Positions 31,709 to 42,474 of a stretch of 52,861 nucleotides of DNA are shown piece after piece. The position numbers and the translations under genes are program-made. Source of the stretch: JACVRW01 sp035705985 (GTDB lineage Bacteria > Actinomycetota > Thermoleophilia > Solirubrobacterales > Thermoleophilaceae); NCBI GenBank assembly GCA_035705985.1, contig DASSVP010000074.1, forward strand, positions 1 through 52,861, in the 5' to 3' direction. The notes under the pieces were generated by a model, which was not told the DNA's origin, searched no databases, and saw only the letters and a list, made by a program, of their open reading frames with translations. Within the stretch, counting starts at the first letter, position 1. Each line of letters begins with the position of its first letter.

Positions 31709-32187
31709 ATGCAGGTGACCATCTCCATCAACGGCGAGAGCGTGTCGCGGGACGTGGAGCCGCGCCAGCTGCTCGTTCACTTCATCCGCGATACGCCGGG
31801 GCTCACCGGCACGCACTGGGGCTGCGACACCTCGAACTGCGGCGCCTGCGTCGTGCTGATGGACGGCAGGCCGGTCAAGTCGTGCACGACGCTGGCGGTC
31901 ATGTGCGAGGGCCACGAGATCCGCACGGTCGAGTCGCTCGAGGTGGATGGCCGGCTGGACCCCGTGCAGCAGGGCTTCCACGAGATGCACGCGCTCCAGT
32001 GCGGCTTCTGCACGCCGGGCATGCTCATGACGAGCCGCGCGCTGCTGGACGAGAACCCGAATCCGAGCGAGCAGGAGATCCGGACCGCCATCTCGGGGGC
32101 GATCTGCCGCTGCACCGGTTACAAGAACATCGTCGCGGCGGTCCAGTGGGCCGCGGAGAACGAAGCGGCCACGGGACAGGAGGTCTG

Positions 32188-32188
<1 letters not shown>
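31709..32188 (+). CDS. coxS: aerobic CO dehydrogenase small [2Fe-2S] subunit
   Basis: This 159-residue subunit has all eight cluster cysteines: C39, C44, C47 and C59 in the ferredoxin-like domain, and C98, C101, C133 and C135 in the helical domain (QCGFCTPG and CRCTGY). It links the molybdenum site of CoxL to the FAD of CoxM. It starts one base after the coxM stop and overlaps coxL by one base (TGATG). Confidence 0.96.
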
Positions 32189-34550
<2,362 letters not shown>

Positions 34551-34554
<4 letters not shown>

Positions 34555-35327
34555 TCGGCGACGCGCTCACGAGGAGGGCGGAGGAGCTGGCCGCGGCGCG
34601 CGAGCCGTTCGTCTCGGCGACCGTCGTGCGCGTGCATCGTCCGGCCAGCGTGGAGCCCGGCAGCGTCGGCCTCGTGCAGGCCGACGGCACGATCCACGGC
34701 TTCATCGGCGGCCACTGCGCCCAGCACAGCGTGCGCCTCCACGCGCTGGAGGCGATGGAGAGCGGCATGCCCCTGCTCCTGCGCATCGTCCCCGCGGGCC
34801 CCGCTGAGCCGGTGCGCGAGGAGGGGGCCGTGACCGTGACGAACCACTGCCTGTCCGGCGGCGCCATCGAGGTCTTCCTCGAGCCGGTGCTGCCGCCTCC
34901 GCGCGTGCTCGTGGCCGGCGACTCGCCGATCGTCGCGGCGCTGCGCGCGCTCGGCCGTGATGTCGGCCTCGAGATCGTCGCCGCGCAGGACATCAAGGAC
35001 GGCGTGCTGACGCCGGCGGAGGGGGACCTCGCCCTCGTCGTGGCGGCGCACGGCACCGACGAGGTGGCGGCGCTGCAAGCCGGCCTCGAGGCGGGCGTCC
35101 CGTACGTCGGCCTCGTGGCGAGCAGGAAGCGGGGCGCCTCCGTGGTCGAGGAGCTCCGCGGTGAGGGCGTGCCGGAGGAGCTGCTCGGGAGGCTCGAGAC
35201 GCCGGCCGGGCTCGCGATCGGCGCCCGCACGCCGGCCGAGGTCGCGCTCTCGATCGTCGCGCGCATCGTGGAGGTACGCCGCCAGGGATCCAGGGAGCGG
35301 AGTGAGCCCGCACGACGCGACCGGTGA
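34551..35327 (+). CDS. XdhC/CoxF-like molybdenum cofactor maturation factor
   Basis: The protein has 258 residues. The N-terminal XdhC_CoxI domain (about 1-100) has ATVVRVHRPASVEPGSVGLV and FIGGHCAQHSVRLHAL. The C-terminal Rossmann-type XdhC_C domain (about 118-240) has VLVAGDSPIVAALRALG and YVGLVASRKR. Such proteins bind the cofactor and take part in sulfuration or insertion; in carboxidotrophs CoxF has this role. GTG start coupled to coxL (GTGA). Its 3' end overlaps the MoxR gene by 26 nt. Confidence 0.88.
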
Positions 35328-36219
35328 CCCGGCCGACGAGGTTCGCCAGCTCGTTCCAGACGTAGAGACGCTCGCCCAGCGTCTGGCATCCGTGGACTAC
35401 CTCGCGGACGAGGGCCTCGCGACATCGATGTTCCTCAGCCTCCGGCTGCCGCAGCCGCTACTGCTGGAGGGCGAGGCGGGCGTCGGAAAGACGGAGGCGG
35501 GCAGGTCACTCGCCGCCGTGCTGGACACGCCGCTCGTGCGGCTCCAGTGCTACGACGGAATCGACGCGGCCGAGGCGCTCTACGAGTGGAACTACCCGCG
35601 CCAGCTGCTCAGCATCAGGCTGGCGGACGCGAGCGACCGGGAGCTGTCGGAGGAGGACCTCTTCGGCCCGGACTACCTGATCCGGCGCCCGCTGCTGCGC
35701 GCGCTCGAGCACCCCGGGCCACGCCCGGCCGTGCTCCTGATCGACGAGATCGACCGCGCCGACGACGACTTCGAGGCGTTCCTGCTCGAGCTGCTTGCCG
35801 ACGCGGCCGTGACAATCCCCGAGCTCGGGACGATCCGCGCGACGCACCCGCCTGTGATCGTGCTCACGTCCAACCGCACGCGCGACCTTCACGATGCGGT
35901 CAAGCGGCGCTGCCTCTACCACTGGATCGACTACCCCACGCCGGAGCGCGAGGTGGAGATCGTGAGGAGGCGCGTGAAGGGCGTCTCCGAGACGCTCGCA
36001 GTCCAGGTTGCCGGGGCGGTCGCGCGCATCCGCGAGAGCGATGTGCAGAAGCCGCCCGGGATCGCCGAGGCGATCGACTGGGTCGCGGCCCTCGACCTGC
36101 TCGGAGTCGACGAGCTCGACGAGGCGGCCGTCGAGCGCACGCTGGGCTCCGTGCTGAAGTACAGCGAGGACCAGGAGGTCGTCCGCGCCGCCGGCCTCGA
36201 CGAGCTCGTGGCGCGATGA
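35302..36219 (+). CDS. coxD: MoxR-family AAA+ ATPase, CoxD-like
   Basis: This 305-residue AAA+ ATPase has Walker A GEAGVGKT (57-64), Walker B LLIDEID (146-152, D148/E149), sensor LTSNRTRDLHDAVKRRC and a C-terminal lid. In carboxidotrophs CoxD works with the VWA protein CoxE to assemble the Mo-Cu centre; the same pairing is seen here. Start GTG at 35302 has GGAG upstream; a start deeper in the gene is possible because the first 20 residues are poorly conserved in composition. Confidence 0.9.
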   Translation: MSPHDATGDPADEVRQLVPDVETLAQRLASVDYLADEGLATSMFLSLRLPQPLLLEGEAGVGKTEAGRSLAAVLDTPLVRLQCYDGIDAAEALYEWNYPRQLLSIRLADASDRELSEEDLFGPDYLIRRPLLRALEHPGPRPAVLLIDEIDRADDDFEAFLLELLADAAVTIPELGTIRATHPPVIVLTSNRTRDLHDAVKRRCLYHWIDYPTPEREVEIVRRRVKGVSETLAVQVAGAVARIRESDVQKPPGIAEAIDWVAALDLLGVDELDEAAVERTLGSVLKYSEDQEVVRAAGLDELVAR

Positions 36220-37517
36220 CGGAGGACGCCTTCACGGTCCGCACGCTCCACCTGGACCTGCCGGCCCTGGCCGGCGCGCTCGGGCGGCGGCTGCACGAGG
36301 CCGGCGTCCCAGTCACGCCGGAGCAGGCCGCTCGCTTCGCGGAGGCGCTGAGGCTCGTGCGCCCCGTGTCGCGCCGCCGGCTCTACTGGGCCGCGCGCGC
36401 CGTGCTCGTATCGGACCCGTCGCACGTCAGGGCGTTCGATTCGGTCTTCTTCTCGGTGTTCGGCTCGGCCCAGGCGCCTTCCGAGTCCGACTGGGAGCCC
36501 GAGGACGACGCCGCCGTGGCTGCGGCGGACGTCTCCGTCTCCGCCTCTGGATCGCGGGAGGGCGAGGACGTCCGGGACGTCGAGGTGCCGATGGCCGCGA
36601 GCGACGAGGAGGTCCTACGCCAACGGAGCTTCGACACGCTCGAGCCGGACGAGCTCACCCAGCTCTACCGGCTCATGAGCCGGCTCGAGATCGCCACGCC
36701 GCGCCGCCGCACGCGCCGCGCGAAGCGCGACCGGCGCGGCGAGCGTCTGGACATGCGCCGCACGCTCCGGGGCAGCATGCGCACGGCCGGCGACCCGATC
36801 CGGCTCGCGCGCCGCCGCCGCCGTGTGGTCCCGCGCCGACTGGTCCTGCTCTGCGACATCTCGGGGTCGATGGAGCCCTACGCCCGGGCGTACCTGCAGT
36901 TCCTCACCTCCGCCGCCGGCAGCGGCCCGGACGCCGAGGCGTTCGTGTTCGCCACCCGCCTCACGCGCCTGACGCGGGCGCTGCGGTCGCGCAGCCCCGA
37001 GCGAGCGATCCAGCGCGCCGCCGCGGCGGCGCCCGACTGGTCGAGCGGCACGCGGATTGGCGACGCCCTCAAGGCCTTCAACGACCGCCACGGCAGGCGC
37101 GGCATGGCGCGCGGCGCGCTCGTGGTGATCCTCTCCGACGGCTGGGAGCGCGGCGACCCGGCGCTGGTGGGGCGCGAGCTGGAGCGGCTCTCGCGGCTCG
37201 CCCACCGGATCGTGTGGGTGAATCCGCGCGCCGCGGCGAGCGGCTTCTCGCCGCGCGCGGGCGGAATGGCGGCGGCCCTGCCGCACTGCGATGCGCTCGT
37301 TAGCGGCCACAGCCTGGACGCGCTCGGAGAGGTGATCGACGCCATCGAGTCGGACGACTGGTCGCCGCCCGAGCGGATCGCCCAGCCGGAGGAGGAGGAA
37401 GAGGAGCCCTGGGCCAGCGCCACACCGGTGCAGGGGAGCTCCGTCGCGATGCCCAGCGGCTACGGGCCGAGCAGGGGCCGCACGACGCCGGGCTGGGGGA
37501 CCGATGGAGGCGAGTGA
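36216..37517 (+). CDS. coxE: VWA-domain protein, CoxE-like
   Basis: The protein has 433 residues. The N-terminal helical region (1-90) is followed by an acidic linker (91-135), a strongly basic stretch (163-206, RRRTRRAKRDRR) and a VWA domain with MIDAS DISGSM (214-219), a Thr in SSGTRIGDAL and Asp in ILSDGWERGD. The tail is acidic and Pro/Gly-rich. Overlap with the MoxR stop is 4 nt. The pair matches CoxD/CoxE chaperones for cofactor maturation. Confidence 0.9.
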   Translation: MTEDAFTVRTLHLDLPALAGALGRRLHEAGVPVTPEQAARFAEALRLVRPVSRRRLYWAARAVLVSDPSHVRAFDSVFFSVFGSAQAPSESDWEPEDDAAVAAADVSVSASGSREGEDVRDVEVPMAASDEEVLRQRSFDTLEPDELTQLYRLMSRLEIATPRRRTRRAKRDRRGERLDMRRTLRGSMRTAGDPIRLARRRRRVVPRRLVLLCDISGSMEPYARAYLQFLTSAAGSGPDAEAFVFATRLTRLTRALRSRSPERAIQRAAAAAPDWSSGTRIGDALKAFNDRHGRRGMARGALVVILSDGWERGDPALVGRELERLSRLAHRIVWVNPRAAASGFSPRAGGMAAALPHCDALVSGHSLDALGEVIDAIESDDWSPPERIAQPEEEEEEPWASATPVQGSSVAMPSGYGPSRGRTTPGWGTDGGE

Positions 37518-37686
37518 TCGCCAGCGAAAGACCTGCATCTACCCGGGCTGCGAGCGCCCGGCGGCGCCGCCGCACCCGCTCGGCGGTCCGCAGCCGAGCT
37601 TCTGCGACCTTGACGAGCACAACGCGCTGACCGCACACCAGGAGCGCCAGCGCCTCGAACGAGAGGGGAAGAACAGTGGCCGATGA
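37504..37686 (+). CDS. small Cys-rich protein of the cox locus
   Basis: The protein has 60 residues. Cys at CIYPGCERP and FCDLDEHN with a nearby His form a likely zinc site; the rest is polar and Arg/Glu-rich. It overlaps the coxE stop by 14 nt and the next gene by 11 nt in another frame, which fits a translated operon member rather than chance. No family recognised. It may serve as a metal-binding or protein-protein adaptor (inference). Confidence 0.6.
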   Translation: MEASDRQRKTCIYPGCERPAAPPHPLGGPQPSFCDLDEHNALTAHQERQRLEREGKNSGR

Positions 37687-38131
37687 GGCGTACCGCGCGG
37701 TCTTCCTGCGCGTCCACCCGACGGGAAAGATGGTGCTGAGCCTCACCACCGAGGCCGACGGGAACGAGAGGCGCTACGCCGAGCTGGTGGCCGGCGAGCT
37801 CGGCATCCCCGCCCTGGACGTGAAGGTGGTGCCGGCCGACACGGACCGCTTCGGGGAGGGACACGGTTTCAATTCGACGCCCTCGCCGGGCACGGAGGCG
37901 GCCGTGGTCAGCGCCGCCGGCAAGATCCGCGCCAAGGCGCAGCAGCTGGCGGGCGCTGCGCTCGGCCGCCCCGCGGAGAGCCTGCGCTGGGACAACGGCG
38001 CCTTCGTCGCGGACGGCGACGGCGCCGGGGCGCAGACGATCGCGGACCTCGCGCTCTACGCGCACGGCACCGGCGCGCTACCGCCGGGGGTCGAGGGCGG
38101 GCTCGACGCGCAGACCGTCTACCGCGACTAG
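37676..38131 (+). CDS. stand-alone protein homologous to an internal segment of CoxL
   Basis: This 151-residue protein aligns by eye over its whole length with CoxL residues about 489-628: HPTGKMVLSL against HPSGKAVVSL, AELVAGELGIPALDV against AQIVAEELGIPPEDV, DTDRFGEG against DTDRSPYG, and the end GGLDAQTVYRD against GGLDAQVIYD. The QTQGQGH cofactor motif is not kept (TTEADGN here), and no active-site loop or C-terminal Glu exists, so it cannot be an enzyme alone. The frame is intact with a GTG start and an AGGGG-type site. It may be a scaffold, a cofactor carrier or a decaying duplicate. Confidence 0.75.
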   Translation: MADEAYRAVFLRVHPTGKMVLSLTTEADGNERRYAELVAGELGIPALDVKVVPADTDRFGEGHGFNSTPSPGTEAAVVSAAGKIRAKAQQLAGAALGRPAESLRWDNGAFVADGDGAGAQTIADLALYAHGTGALPPGVEGGLDAQTVYRD

Positions 38132-38637
38132 GCGCCGCGGGTGTCGACTGCCACCTCAACCTCGTCCGCGACCTTGAGCGTGCCGAAGAGCGCCGAGTAC
38201 GGCTTCATCCCCCAATCGGTCTGCCTTACGATCGCCGTGCCCACGAGCCCGCCGTCGGCGCCGGGCACGAGCTCGAACGCGATCGGCCTCCGCTCGCCGC
38301 GCAGCTCGAGCTCGCCCTCGACCCGGATCGGGTCGCCGGGCTCGAACCGGGTCGAGCGGAACTCGATCGGCGTTCCCTCGAGGACCTCGTCGTCGATCGT
38401 ATGCCGAATGCCGGCCTTGTCGTCGTCGTCCAGCGCCTGGACGCCGCCGGTGCCCTCGAGCACGCGCAGCGAGCGCGAGTCGGCGGTGAGCGTGAGCGCC
38501 GGGTCCGCCTCCGGGTCGAGCGTGGCCGACCACGACGTCACCTCGATCAGGAGGTCGTGCCCGGCCTTCGACGCCGCGCCGGTTCGCCCCGTGCGCACGG
38601 TCAGCGTGGCGTTCTCGGGTCCGAACGACTGCGGCAT
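38128..38637 (-). CDS. YceI-family protein
   Basis: This 169-residue lipocalin-like YceI barrel has GRTGAASKAGHDLLIEV at the N-terminus, DSRSLRVLEG, RHTIDDEVLEG, EFRSTRFEP and the final LKVADEVEVAVD. There is no signal peptide, so unlike many YceI proteins it is cytosolic. Family members bind polyisoprenoid or amphipathic ligands. It lies on the opposite strand within the cox locus, overlapping the CoxL-like gene end by 4 nt and divergent from coxG by 30 nt. TAGTGT lies 6 nt before the ATG. Confidence 0.9.
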   Translation of the reverse strand: MPQSFGPENATLTVRTGRTGAASKAGHDLLIEVTSWSATLDPEADPALTLTADSRSLRVLEGTGGVQALDDDDKAGIRHTIDDEVLEGTPIEFRSTRFEPGDPIRVEGELELRGERRPIAFELVPGADGGLVGTAIVRQTDWGMKPYSALFGTLKVADEVEVAVDTRGA

Positions 38638-38643
38638 GCGTGC

Positions 38644-38649
38644 ACACTA
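38644..38649 (-). promoter_or_regulatory. -10 hexamer TAGTGT for yceI (leaderless layout)
   Basis: On the minus strand TAGTGT is followed by GCACGC and the ATG at 38637. A plus-strand TAAGAC (38648-38653) overlapping it could serve coxG. Confidence 0.45.
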
Positions 38650-38667
38650 AGACAAGGAGAGCGACAC

Positions 38668-39096
38668 ATGGTTGAGCTGGACCATTCCTTCACCACCGGG
38701 AAGCCGATCGACGAGGCGTGGGAGGCGATCCTCGACCTCGACCGGCTGATCCCGTGCGTGGAGGGAGGCCGCGTGATCGAGCGGACGAGCCCGGAGTCGG
38801 CGCGCGCCGAGATCAAGGTGAAGATGGGCGCGATGTCGATGACGTTCACGGGCACTGTCGAGGTGGTCGAACAGGACGCGGCGGAGCACCGCGCCGTCAT
38901 GCGGGTGAAGTCGAAGGAGGCCGGCGGCCAGGGTCACGCGAACGCGGACGTGTCCTTCGCTCTGAACGACGGCGGCGGCACCATCCACACCGCCGCGCAG
39001 ATCACCGGCAAGGCGGCTTCGATGGGCGAGGGCGTGGTCGTCGGCGTTCTTGACGCGCTGATCAAGGACTTCACCGGGAAGCTCCAGAACATCTGA
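38668..39096 (+). CDS. coxG: CoxG-like SRPBCC protein
   Basis: This 142-residue START/SRPBCC-fold protein has the CoxG pattern (F..GKPIDEAWEAILDLDRLIPCVEGG, AEIKVKMGAMSMTFTGTVEVVE, KDFTGKLQNI). CoxG proteins have been linked to membrane association and quinone interaction of CO dehydrogenase. There is a good Shine-Dalgarno (AAGGAGA, 7 nt spacer), so this is a leadered message. It overlaps the zinc-ribbon gene by one base. Confidence 0.9.
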   Translation: MVELDHSFTTGKPIDEAWEAILDLDRLIPCVEGGRVIERTSPESARAEIKVKMGAMSMTFTGTVEVVEQDAAEHRAVMRVKSKEAGGQGHANADVSFALNDGGGTIHTAAQITGKAASMGEGVVVGVLDALIKDFTGKLQNI

Positions 39097-39359
39097 TGCC
39101 CACCAGGACGATGCGCCGCGTGCAGGAGGGCGAGGTCCCGTACGACGGCGGGACCGCGGTGCAGGACGACGCGGGCCGGGCGGTCTTCCGCGGCAACGGC
39201 GAATTCGACTACGTCTGCGTCGAGTGCGGCAACGTCCTGGCGACCGGGATGGACCCCGAGCACATGGGGCGGCGGGTGCGGATCAAATGCGGCCGCTGCC
39301 GCACGGTCAACATCGCGGCCGAGGTGCCGGTCGAGATGGCGCGCAGGCGGCGGCGTTGA
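39096..39359 (+). CDS. zinc-ribbon protein of the cox locus
   Basis: This 87-residue protein has two CxxC knuckles (CVECG and CGRC) separated by 24 residues, forming a likely zinc ribbon, within a basic C-terminus ending in an Arg run. The N-terminal 35 residues have no recognised motif. Translationally coupled to coxG (TGATG) and to mocA (TTGA). Function not recognised; a maturation or regulatory role in CO dehydrogenase is suggested by position only. Confidence 0.7.
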   Translation: MPTRTMRRVQEGEVPYDGGTAVQDDAGRAVFRGNGEFDYVCVECGNVLATGMDPEHMGRRVRIKCGRCRTVNIAAEVPVEMARRRRR

Positions 39360-39928
39360 CGGTCACGGGACTGGTCCTCGCCGCGGGCGGGTCGACGCGA
39401 CTCGGCCGGCCGAAGCAGCTCCTGCGGTACGGCTCCGGCACGCTGCTCGACCACGTGCTCGGCACGGCCCGCGACTGCCCCTTCGACCAGCTCCTGTGCG
39501 TGGTCGGGGGCGCCGCGGGCGAGGTGCGCGCGAAGGTGGACTTCTCTGGCGTCCAGGTCGTCGAGAACCCTGACTTCGGCGAGGGCTGCTCATCGTCGAT
39601 CGCCGCGGCGCTCGGCGCGGTCGACGAGCACGCGGACGTGCTGGTGCTGATGCTCGGCGACCAGCCGGGCGTCACGGTCGAGACGGTCTCCACGCTGCTC
39701 TCGGGCCGGGGCGACGCCCCGATCGCCCTGTGCTCGTACGACGACGGTCCCGGCCACCCGCTCGCGTTCGCGCGGAGCCTCTTCCCCGAGCTCGGGGCCC
39801 TGCACGGCGACAAGGCAGTGTGGAAGCTGCTCGACCGCCATGACGCCGAGGCCGCTCGCATACCGGTCCCCGGACCAATCCCGGGGGATGTGGATACCTG
39901 GGAGGACTACGCGCAAATTGCGCGCTGA
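39356..39928 (+). CDS. mocA: MocA-like molybdenum cofactor cytidylyltransferase
   Basis: This 190-residue MobA-like NTP transferase has the nucleotide loop LVLAAGGSTRLGRPKQLL at its N-terminus and LMLGDQPGV in the middle for metal binding. CO dehydrogenase needs molybdopterin cytosine dinucleotide, and MocA attaches CMP, so the position next to coxG is apt. The start is TTG at 39356 overlapping the zinc-ribbon stop; the first strand begins at residue 3, leaving no later start possible. Confidence 0.9.
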   Translation: MTVTGLVLAAGGSTRLGRPKQLLRYGSGTLLDHVLGTARDCPFDQLLCVVGGAAGEVRAKVDFSGVQVVENPDFGEGCSSSIAAALGAVDEHADVLVLMLGDQPGVTVETVSTLLSGRGDAPIALCSYDDGPGHPLAFARSLFPELGALHGDKAVWKLLDRHDAEAARIPVPGPIPGDVDTWEDYAQIAR

Positions 39929-39980
39929 AAGCGGGGAGGGGCGACCCTCATGGGGTTTCCCGCTTATCCTCGCTAGACCA

Positions 39981-42020
39981 ATGGCGAAGGACACCGAGAA
40001 GCTCATCCGTCAGCTGTCGTTGATCTCGTTCCTGATGGCTGAGCGAAGGCCCGTGACGGCGCTGGAGATCAAGCAGGACGTCGAGGGCTACTCGCAGATG
40101 AACGACGAGGCATTCGCGCGCCGCTTCTACGCGGACCGCGCGGAGCTCGAGTCGCTCGGGATCCACCTGAAGGTCGACAAGCCGGCCGAGGGCTACTACG
40201 AGGCGGAGAACTACTCGCTGCCGCCGGAGAACTTCTACCTTCCGGCCATCGAGTTCACGGACAAGGAGCTCGGCGCGCTGCGCACGTCGCTCTCGCTCCT
40301 CGACGGCGAGTTCGCCTACGCCGAGCCGCTGCGGCTGGCGCTCCAGCAGCTCTCGTGGGGCAAGCCGTCCCCGCTCGACGCGCCCGAGCAGCGCAGTGTC
40401 GCGCTGGCGGTAACCGCCGGCGCGGGCGGACGCGAGCTCTCGCAGCGGCTCTCGAAGGTCGAGACCGCGATCTTCCGCCGCAAGACGATCGTGTTCGACT
40501 ACTACACGATCGGCCGCGACGCCCAGGAGAAGCGCAAGGTGGACCCGTACCACCTGCTCTACCGCGGCGGGCAGTTCTACCTGATCGGCTACTCCCATGA
40601 GCGCGAGAACGTGCGCGTCTTCCGGGTCTCGCGCATCCGCGGGAAGGTGGGCTACTCCTCGAAGGCGGAGCATGATTTCAGCAGGCCCGAGGACTTCGAC
40701 CCGCGCGTGTACGCCACGCGCACGGACTGGCAGCTCGGCGACCCGGTCGGGCGCGCGCGCATCTGGCTGTCGGACCGGATCGACTGGCTCGCGCTGCGCC
40801 ACTTCGGGCACGCCGGCGAGGTCACCGAGGCGGACGGCGGGGTGATCTTCGAGACCGACTACGCGAACTCGCGCCAGATGGTGTCGTGGGTGCTGGGCCT
40901 GGGCGAGCAGGCGCGCGTCGAGGGCCCGGAGGAGCTCGCCGCGGAGGTCCGCGAGCGGCTCGAGCTGGTGACGGAGCGCCATTCGCGCGTCCCCGAGCTG
41001 GCGAAGCCCGCGCGCAGGCGCAGGCAGCCGGAGCCCGACGAGGACGACGAGGGCCGCGAGGCGCCGATCCGCCCGGAGCGCTTCGCCCGCCTGGTCACGC
41101 TCGCGGGGATCCTGATCGAGGCCGCGCGCGAGAGCCGCAAGCTCGAGGTCGCGGAGCTCTGCGAGACGCTTCAGGTGAACGACCAGGAGCTGCGCCAGGA
41201 CATCGACGTGCTGAACGTCGTGAACTTCGGCGGGGGCTCGTACGTGCTCTACGCGGAGGTGCAGGGCGACCAGATCGAGGTCGATCCCGAGCCCTACGGT
41301 GACAACTTCGCGCAGCCGGCACGGCTGCTCCCGCTGGAGGCGAAGGCGCTCGTCGCGGCCATCGACCTGATCGGCGAGCACCTCCCGGAGGGCGCGCTGG
41401 CCTCGGCGCGCCAGAAGATCGTGGACGCGCTCGGGCAGGACCCGGCCGAGGAGGGGCTCCAGATCACTACCGCGAAGGGCGACGACTCGGACGTGGCGCG
41501 CGTGGTTTCCGGCGCCATCATCGGTCGGCGGCTCGTGAGGATCGAGTACTACAAGGAGAACGAGGACGAGTTCACGGAGCGCACGATCGAGCCGTACAAG
41601 CTCGTCAACGGCCAGGAGGGCTGGTACATCCACTCCTGGGACCTCGACAGGGACAAGCCGCGTTCGTATCGGCTCGACCGCGTGCGCGAGGTGAACGTGC
41701 TCGACGAGAAGTTCGAGCCGCGCCCGGGCGTCGAGCCCGACGTGCACGGCTGGCTCTCCACGGGCGAGGTGGAGTCGGGCAGCACGGCGAAGATCTGGGT
41801 GTCGCCGGAGCGCGCCCGCTGGGTGCGCGAGGACCATCCGGGCTCCACCGAGCTCTCCGACGGCTCGCTCATCTTCGAGCGGACGTTTGCCTCGTACGAG
41901 TGGCTCGCTCGCGAGATCCTCAAGGAGGCCGGCGACGCCGTGGTGCTCGAGCCCGAGGAGGCGCGGCAGGCGGTGTTGGAAGCCGCGGAAAGACTTTCGG
42001 CCGTGCCCGCCCACCCCTGA
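39981..42020 (+). CDS. pafBC: fused PafB-PafC WYL-domain transcription regulator
   Basis: The protein has 679 residues. Two tandem winged-helix plus WYL units are joined by a charged linker near 335-350. Unit 1 covers about 1-330 (HTH from LIRQLSLISFLMAERRPVT; WYL from FRRKTIVFDYYTIG). Unit 2 covers about 350-679 (HTH near RLVTLAGILIEAAR; WYL near GRRLVRIEYYKENEDEF). PafB and PafC are separate in mycobacteria and act together on LexA-independent DNA damage genes; a fused form is known in some actinobacteria. TATCCT lies 10 nt before the ATG. UdgB and Lhr downstream are plausible targets. Confidence 0.9.
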   Translation: MAKDTEKLIRQLSLISFLMAERRPVTALEIKQDVEGYSQMNDEAFARRFYADRAELESLGIHLKVDKPAEGYYEAENYSLPPENFYLPAIEFTDKELGALRTSLSLLDGEFAYAEPLRLALQQLSWGKPSPLDAPEQRSVALAVTAGAGGRELSQRLSKVETAIFRRKTIVFDYYTIGRDAQEKRKVDPYHLLYRGGQFYLIGYSHERENVRVFRVSRIRGKVGYSSKAEHDFSRPEDFDPRVYATRTDWQLGDPVGRARIWLSDRIDWLALRHFGHAGEVTEADGGVIFETDYANSRQMVSWVLGLGEQARVEGPEELAAEVRERLELVTERHSRVPELAKPARRRRQPEPDEDDEGREAPIRPERFARLVTLAGILIEAARESRKLEVAELCETLQVNDQELRQDIDVLNVVNFGGGSYVLYAEVQGDQIEVDPEPYGDNFAQPARLLPLEAKALVAAIDLIGEHLPEGALASARQKIVDALGQDPAEEGLQITTAKGDDSDVARVVSGAIIGRRLVRIEYYKENEDEFTERTIEPYKLVNGQEGWYIHSWDLDRDKPRSYRLDRVREVNVLDEKFEPRPGVEPDVHGWLSTGEVESGSTAKIWVSPERARWVREDHPGSTELSDGSLIFERTFASYEWLAREILKEAGDAVVLEPEEARQAVLEAAERLSAVPAHP

Positions 42021-42048
42021 GGTGCCGTCACGGCGGGGCCAGATCGAG

Positions 42049-42474
42049 ATGTCGGCCGAGGAGATCTCGGCCTTCCTCGACGAGCAGATGGTGATGCAGT
42101 GCGCGACGAACGGGCCGCACGGCGTTCCCCACCTCGTCCCGCTCTGGTTCGTTCCCGAACTTCGGGGTTGGACGTACGCAAAGTCGCAGAAGGCGCGCAA
42201 CCTCGAGCGTGACCCGCGTGCGACGCTCGGCATCGAAGCCGGCGTCCAGTACCACGAGCTCCGCGGGGTGATGTTCGAGTGCGATGTGCAAATCGAACGT
42301 GACCCGGCCGAGGTCGAGAAGTTCGGGCTCGAGCTCTTCGCGCGCTATGCGGGGGAGCTCACCGAAGAAATCCGCGCGATGGTCGCCGGCCAGGCGCAGA
42401 AGCGCGTGGGACTGACCTTCCGCCCCACTCGTACGGTCAGCTGGGACCACCGTAAGCTGCACGGCACCTACTGA
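42049..42474 (+). CDS. PNPOx-fold flavin/F420-type oxidoreductase
   Basis: This 141-residue split-barrel protein has the cofactor-binding strands MQCATNGPHGVPHLVPLWFVPELRGWTYAKSQKARNL and a C-terminal Trp-rich strand. It resembles pyridoxamine 5'-phosphate oxidase-like proteins, many of which use F420 in actinobacteria. The substrate is unknown. The start ATG has only a weak ribosome-binding site. Its stop overlaps the rmlA ATG (TGATG), so it sits at the head of the rml series. Confidence 0.85.
   Translation: MSAEEISAFLDEQMVMQCATNGPHGVPHLVPLWFVPELRGWTYAKSQKARNLERDPRATLGIEAGVQYHELRGVMFECDVQIERDPAEVEKFGLELFARYAGELTEEIRAMVAGQAQKRVGLTFRPTRTVSWDHRKLHGTY

Noticed and set aside
37676..38131. Frameshifted remnant of a second coxL
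   Set aside because: The frame is complete with its own start and stop, and no other CoxL segments flank it in any frame. A decayed duplicate remains possible and is noted in the finding.
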